From Dothistroma septosporum (taxonomy: Eukaryota > Ascomycota > Dothideomycetes > Mycosphaerellales > Mycosphaerellaceae): 64,000 nt of DNA. The stretch covers positions 124,001 to 188,000 of the forward strand of contig NBZP02000054.1 of the NCBI GenBank assembly GCA_002236755.2, given 5' to 3'. Shown piece after piece: positions 61,527 through 64,000 of the stretch. The position numbers were made by a program, and so were the translations under genes. The notes under the pieces are model-generated. The model was not told the origin of the DNA. It ran no database searches and worked only from the letters and a program-made list of their open reading frames with translations. Each line of letters begins with the position of its first letter. The stretch's first letter is position 1.

Positions 61527-63114
61527 ATGGGCTCAATATCAACACCGCACAGCTTGGTGGAGAGCGCAATTAACCACGGCACGGCACCATTGGTCTTTGC
61601 CCTTGCAGGCATTGCCCTATACAGCCTGAGCTACGTTGTCTATAATCTCTTCCTGCACCCTCTTCGATCTCATCCTGGACCTCTATTATGGCGGATGTCA
61701 AGAATCCCATACGACTACCATTCTTTCTACGGAACTCTACCAAACATTCTCCGAGAGTTTCACGAGAAGTACGGACCAGTAGTTCGCATTGCGCCAACAG
61801 AGCTCAGCTACACCGACTCTCGAGTCTGGAAGGAGGTCTGGGGTGCGCGGAACCCGGAGTGGCCAAAGGACAGCGGTAAAGTGCCGCGGGCGCCCAATGG
61901 GGCTTTCGGCATTCTCAATGCACCTACAGACATACACGCTCGGTTTCGAAGACTGCTCGCCCATGCTTTCTCGGAGAAAGGATTGAAAGATCAGCAGCCG
62001 AGGATCCAAGAATACGTTGACCTTCTAGTCGACCGACTAGGCGAGAAAGCAAAGACTGGCGAGGCAACCGACATCGTGGATTGGTACACAAATACAGTCT
62101 TTGACGTGATTGGGGACCTTGCTTTCGGCGAGTCCTTTGACGGATTGAAAGAGCGAAGAGTCCATGAGTGGATCCCCGCCATCCTGGGGAGCGTCAAGTA
62201 CACCTTCCAGGCGGGTGTAGTCACACGTCACCGTCTGCAATGGTTTCAGAAGTACTTGCTCGATGACTCCGCCATAAAGGGTCGAGCGAGGAACTACCGC
62301 CTGGCGGCTGACAAGGTCAATCAACGCGCTGCTCTCGGTGGCGAGCGCGGTGATTTCTGGGACAGAGTTTTGATCAAGTCCAAAGACGAGAACAAGGCCG
62401 GCGATGGTGAGACTTCCGCCTCCGACTCCATTCCTTAATCAAGCTAACATCACCTCAGGCATGACCCAAGACGAAATGGTCAACAACGCCGCCGTCCTCA
62501 TCCTCGGCGGCGCCGAAACCTCCGCCACAACACTCTCTGGCACAACCTACCTGCTCCTCACCCACCCCAAGGTCTATAAGAAACTCGTCCATGAGATCCG
62601 CTCAACTTTCATCTCCTCCTCTGAAATTGACGTCTACTCCGTGACAAAGCTGCACTACATGCTCGCCACCCTCGACGAAGCAATGCGCATATATCCACCA
62701 GTCCCCGACGCTGCCTCGCGAGTTCCACCCATCGGTGGCGGGACCATCCTAAACCAGTACATCCCAGAAGGTACCGCCATTCACATTCCGCAACTGGCAA
62801 CGAACCACATGGTTTCGAATTTTCATCGGCCCGATGACTTTTGTCCTGAGCGGTGGTTGCAGGGTGCAGACAGGCCGCAGGAGTTTGCGAAGGACGAGAA
62901 GGCGGCTTTTCAGCCCTTTACGGTGGGGAACAGGAATTGCATTGGAAGGAATTTGGCATATGCGGAGATGAGGTTGGTATTGGCGAAAGTGTTGTTTAAT
63001 TTTGATTTGGAGATGGATGAAAGGTCGAGGGGGAGCGATTGGTTTGATCAAAAGGCTTGGGGGGTGTGGAACAAGGGGCCGCTTTATGTGCGAGTCAAGG
63101 AGGCAGCGGAGTAG
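61527..63114 (+). CDS. Cytochrome P450 monooxygenase (isotrichodermin C-15 hydroxylase-like)
   Basis: CDS join(61527..62406,62459..63114), 511 residues, one 52-nt phase-1 intron (donor GTGAGA, acceptor CTCAG). One N-terminal membrane anchor (LVFALAGIALYSLSYVVYNL) leads to the hinge HPGPLL. YGPVVRIAPTELSY and PRAPNGAFGILNAPTDIHAR precede the RRLLAHAFSEKGL segment. The I-helix is LILGGAETSATTLSGTTYLL, the K-helix ExxR is DEAMRIYPPVPDAASRVPP, and the heme loop is FTVGNRNCIGRNLAYAEMRL. This matches the CYP65-like group containing trichothecene and other metabolite hydroxylases, though related P450s do many reactions. All catalytic residues are intact. No biosynthetic partner lies next to it in the window. 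Confidence 0.93.
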
Positions 63115-63339
63115 GATTGCATAGGTTGAGAGAGTCATGAAAACTATGTCGCGCTAGGCTGGAATGCGCAATCAACTTAGGAGTTTGCTCATCATGAACG
63201 AGACCCTCGGCAACGTCTAAGTACAGCGTGCCGCTGAATTTCAGGCGTCTGTCGCACTATCAGCTTGGGTATGATTTTCTCTCGTTTGCGCAGCGAATAG
63301 CGCATGAGCTCATTCCTCCACTCGTCAGCCCCAGTCGGG
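63115..63339. other. Short convergent spacer
   Basis: 225 bases between the P450 stop and the 3' end of the right-edge F-box-like gene. Nothing recognised. Confidence 0.35.
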
Positions 63340-64000
63340 CTAATAGTCGAGCTTTGGCTCCTTCCTGCCGAGCCAATAGTACCATTCCAGGCCACGATCC
63401 TTCCGCTTGATCTTTTCGAATGTCGGCCCTGGCTCATGAGAGGCCTTACGATGTCGCGGTGGAGCACCATGGAAGTAGAGATCGTCCAGCTTCCAATCCT
63501 CTACCGACGCTCCATCGGAACCCAAGCCCTGGATCTCGAACATGGCATGAATCATGAGATCATCTGATTGTACTTCATCGGGGTTGATGTACTTCAACTG
63601 AGCAGTCGCCAAAGCGTCACGGGTCTCGAGTAAGTCCATGATCCTGAGGCTTTTCGGGTTATGTGCCATGCATATGTTGAAATTCTTCCCCGAGCACCAG
63701 TCCTCCCTCTTGGGATGCCAATAGGATACGTTAACGTGACCTCTGAAATTGGAGGCTGTGTGATGTACTCACCCATCTGAGTGGACGTCAGATGTCCAGA
63801 TTTGGGCAGGACGATGTTAACTACGTAAGATGGGGCTCCGTCTACGCATCTCATGTACAGGTACTGAGCTCGGGTCAACGCCGGATTGAGGCGAATCCAG
63901 CTCGTTGAGTCGTACACGGCATTGTTGTTCGCGTTGCGCAATTTGGCGAAGACGTCAGCATCTGAGCCCTGGAAGTCATCTTCACTCGGTTGTGGGTGGT
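63340..64000 (-). CDS. F-box-like protein, partial (N-terminus beyond the right edge)
   Basis: The minus frame from 64000 reads HPQPSEDDFQGSDADVFAKL and TSWIRLNPALTRAQYLYMRC, a middle region (SWRxMxPVQPP-like) typical of Dothideomycete F-box-like proteins. The C-terminal exon, ending at 63340, gives HVNVSYWHPKREDW, LRIMDLLETRDALATAQLKY and MIHAMFEIQGLG, then LDDLYFHGAPPR. These are the conserved C-terminal landmarks of the family. The join lies around 63741-63790: the only consensus donor (GTGAGT at 63772) gives an unusually short 32-nt intron, while a weaker donor gives 44 nt. The C-terminus is basic and aromatic (KRKDRGLEWYYWLG). The F-box itself is outside the window. Confidence 0.7.

Noticed and set aside
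1..64000. Transposons, CRISPR arrays, biosynthetic backbone genes
   Set aside because: No transposase, reverse transcriptase, long terminal repeats, regularly spaced palindromic arrays, or PKS/NRPS/terpene synthase domains were seen.

Overview
The window is nuclear DNA from a filamentous ascomycete. Introns are short (about 44-119 nt, mostly 45-70), with GT...AG ends and CTAAC/CTGAC-like branch sites. Gene families such as HET, F-box-like/2EXR, cupin DUF985, GH31, PLB and fungal P450s, together with compact head-to-head genes, point to the Dothideomycetes, probably near the Mycosphaerellales. That placement is inference from gene content; no marker gene for taxonomy is present. Exon joins given here were found by eye from reading frame, splice-site consensus and family knowledge.

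Layout. 1-8.1 kb: a partial F-box-like gene on the left edge, a 48-residue membrane peptide, a cupin (DUF985), a four-repeat Myb-like protein with a mitochondrial-type N-terminus, a J-domain fragment, a tandem pair of tiny membrane-protein genes (one with an in-frame TGA), and a multi-pass membrane protein. 8.4-21.6 kb: an accessory-looking stretch with an ABHD12-like hydrolase, a decayed multi-pass membrane protein, an FAD monooxygenase, a P450 with three 19-bp repeats upstream, a broken aspartic-protease-like membrane protein and an MFS transporter. 22.2-35.7 kb: a HET-domain gene, a tRNA with a long intron, nicotinate phosphoribosyltransferase, an Mpv17-family protein, BolA, a charged fungal protein, a tRNA-Ala(CGC)-like gene, PARP, an F-box protein and a small Cys-containing protein. 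37.1-53.1 kb: mostly housekeeping, with malate synthase (PTS1 AKL), GH31 glucosidase, sulfite reductase flavoprotein, a zinc-ribbon/low-complexity protein, PP2A activator and an AT-hook protein. 54-64 kb: phospholipase B with a predicted GPI anchor, a 2EXR-like protein, an F-box-like gene, NatB catalytic subunit, a second P450, and a partial F-box-like gene at the right edge.

How genes work together. Malate synthase (glyoxylate cycle), sulfite reductase (sulfate assimilation), NAD salvage (nicotinate phosphoribosyltransferase) with an NAD consumer (PARP), BolA (Fe-S) and NatB are independent housekeeping functions, several sharing short divergent promoters. FAD monooxygenase, P450, hydrolase and MFS transporter between 8 and 22 kb could form a small oxidation/export set. 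No polyketide, peptide or terpene backbone enzyme is present, and two neighbours are decaying, so this grouping is a hypothesis. The best candidates for something undescribed are the duplicated small membrane-protein genes at 5.6-6.8 kb, the mitochondrial-type Myb-repeat protein at 3.6 kb, and the zinc-ribbon low-complexity protein at 47-48.3 kb.
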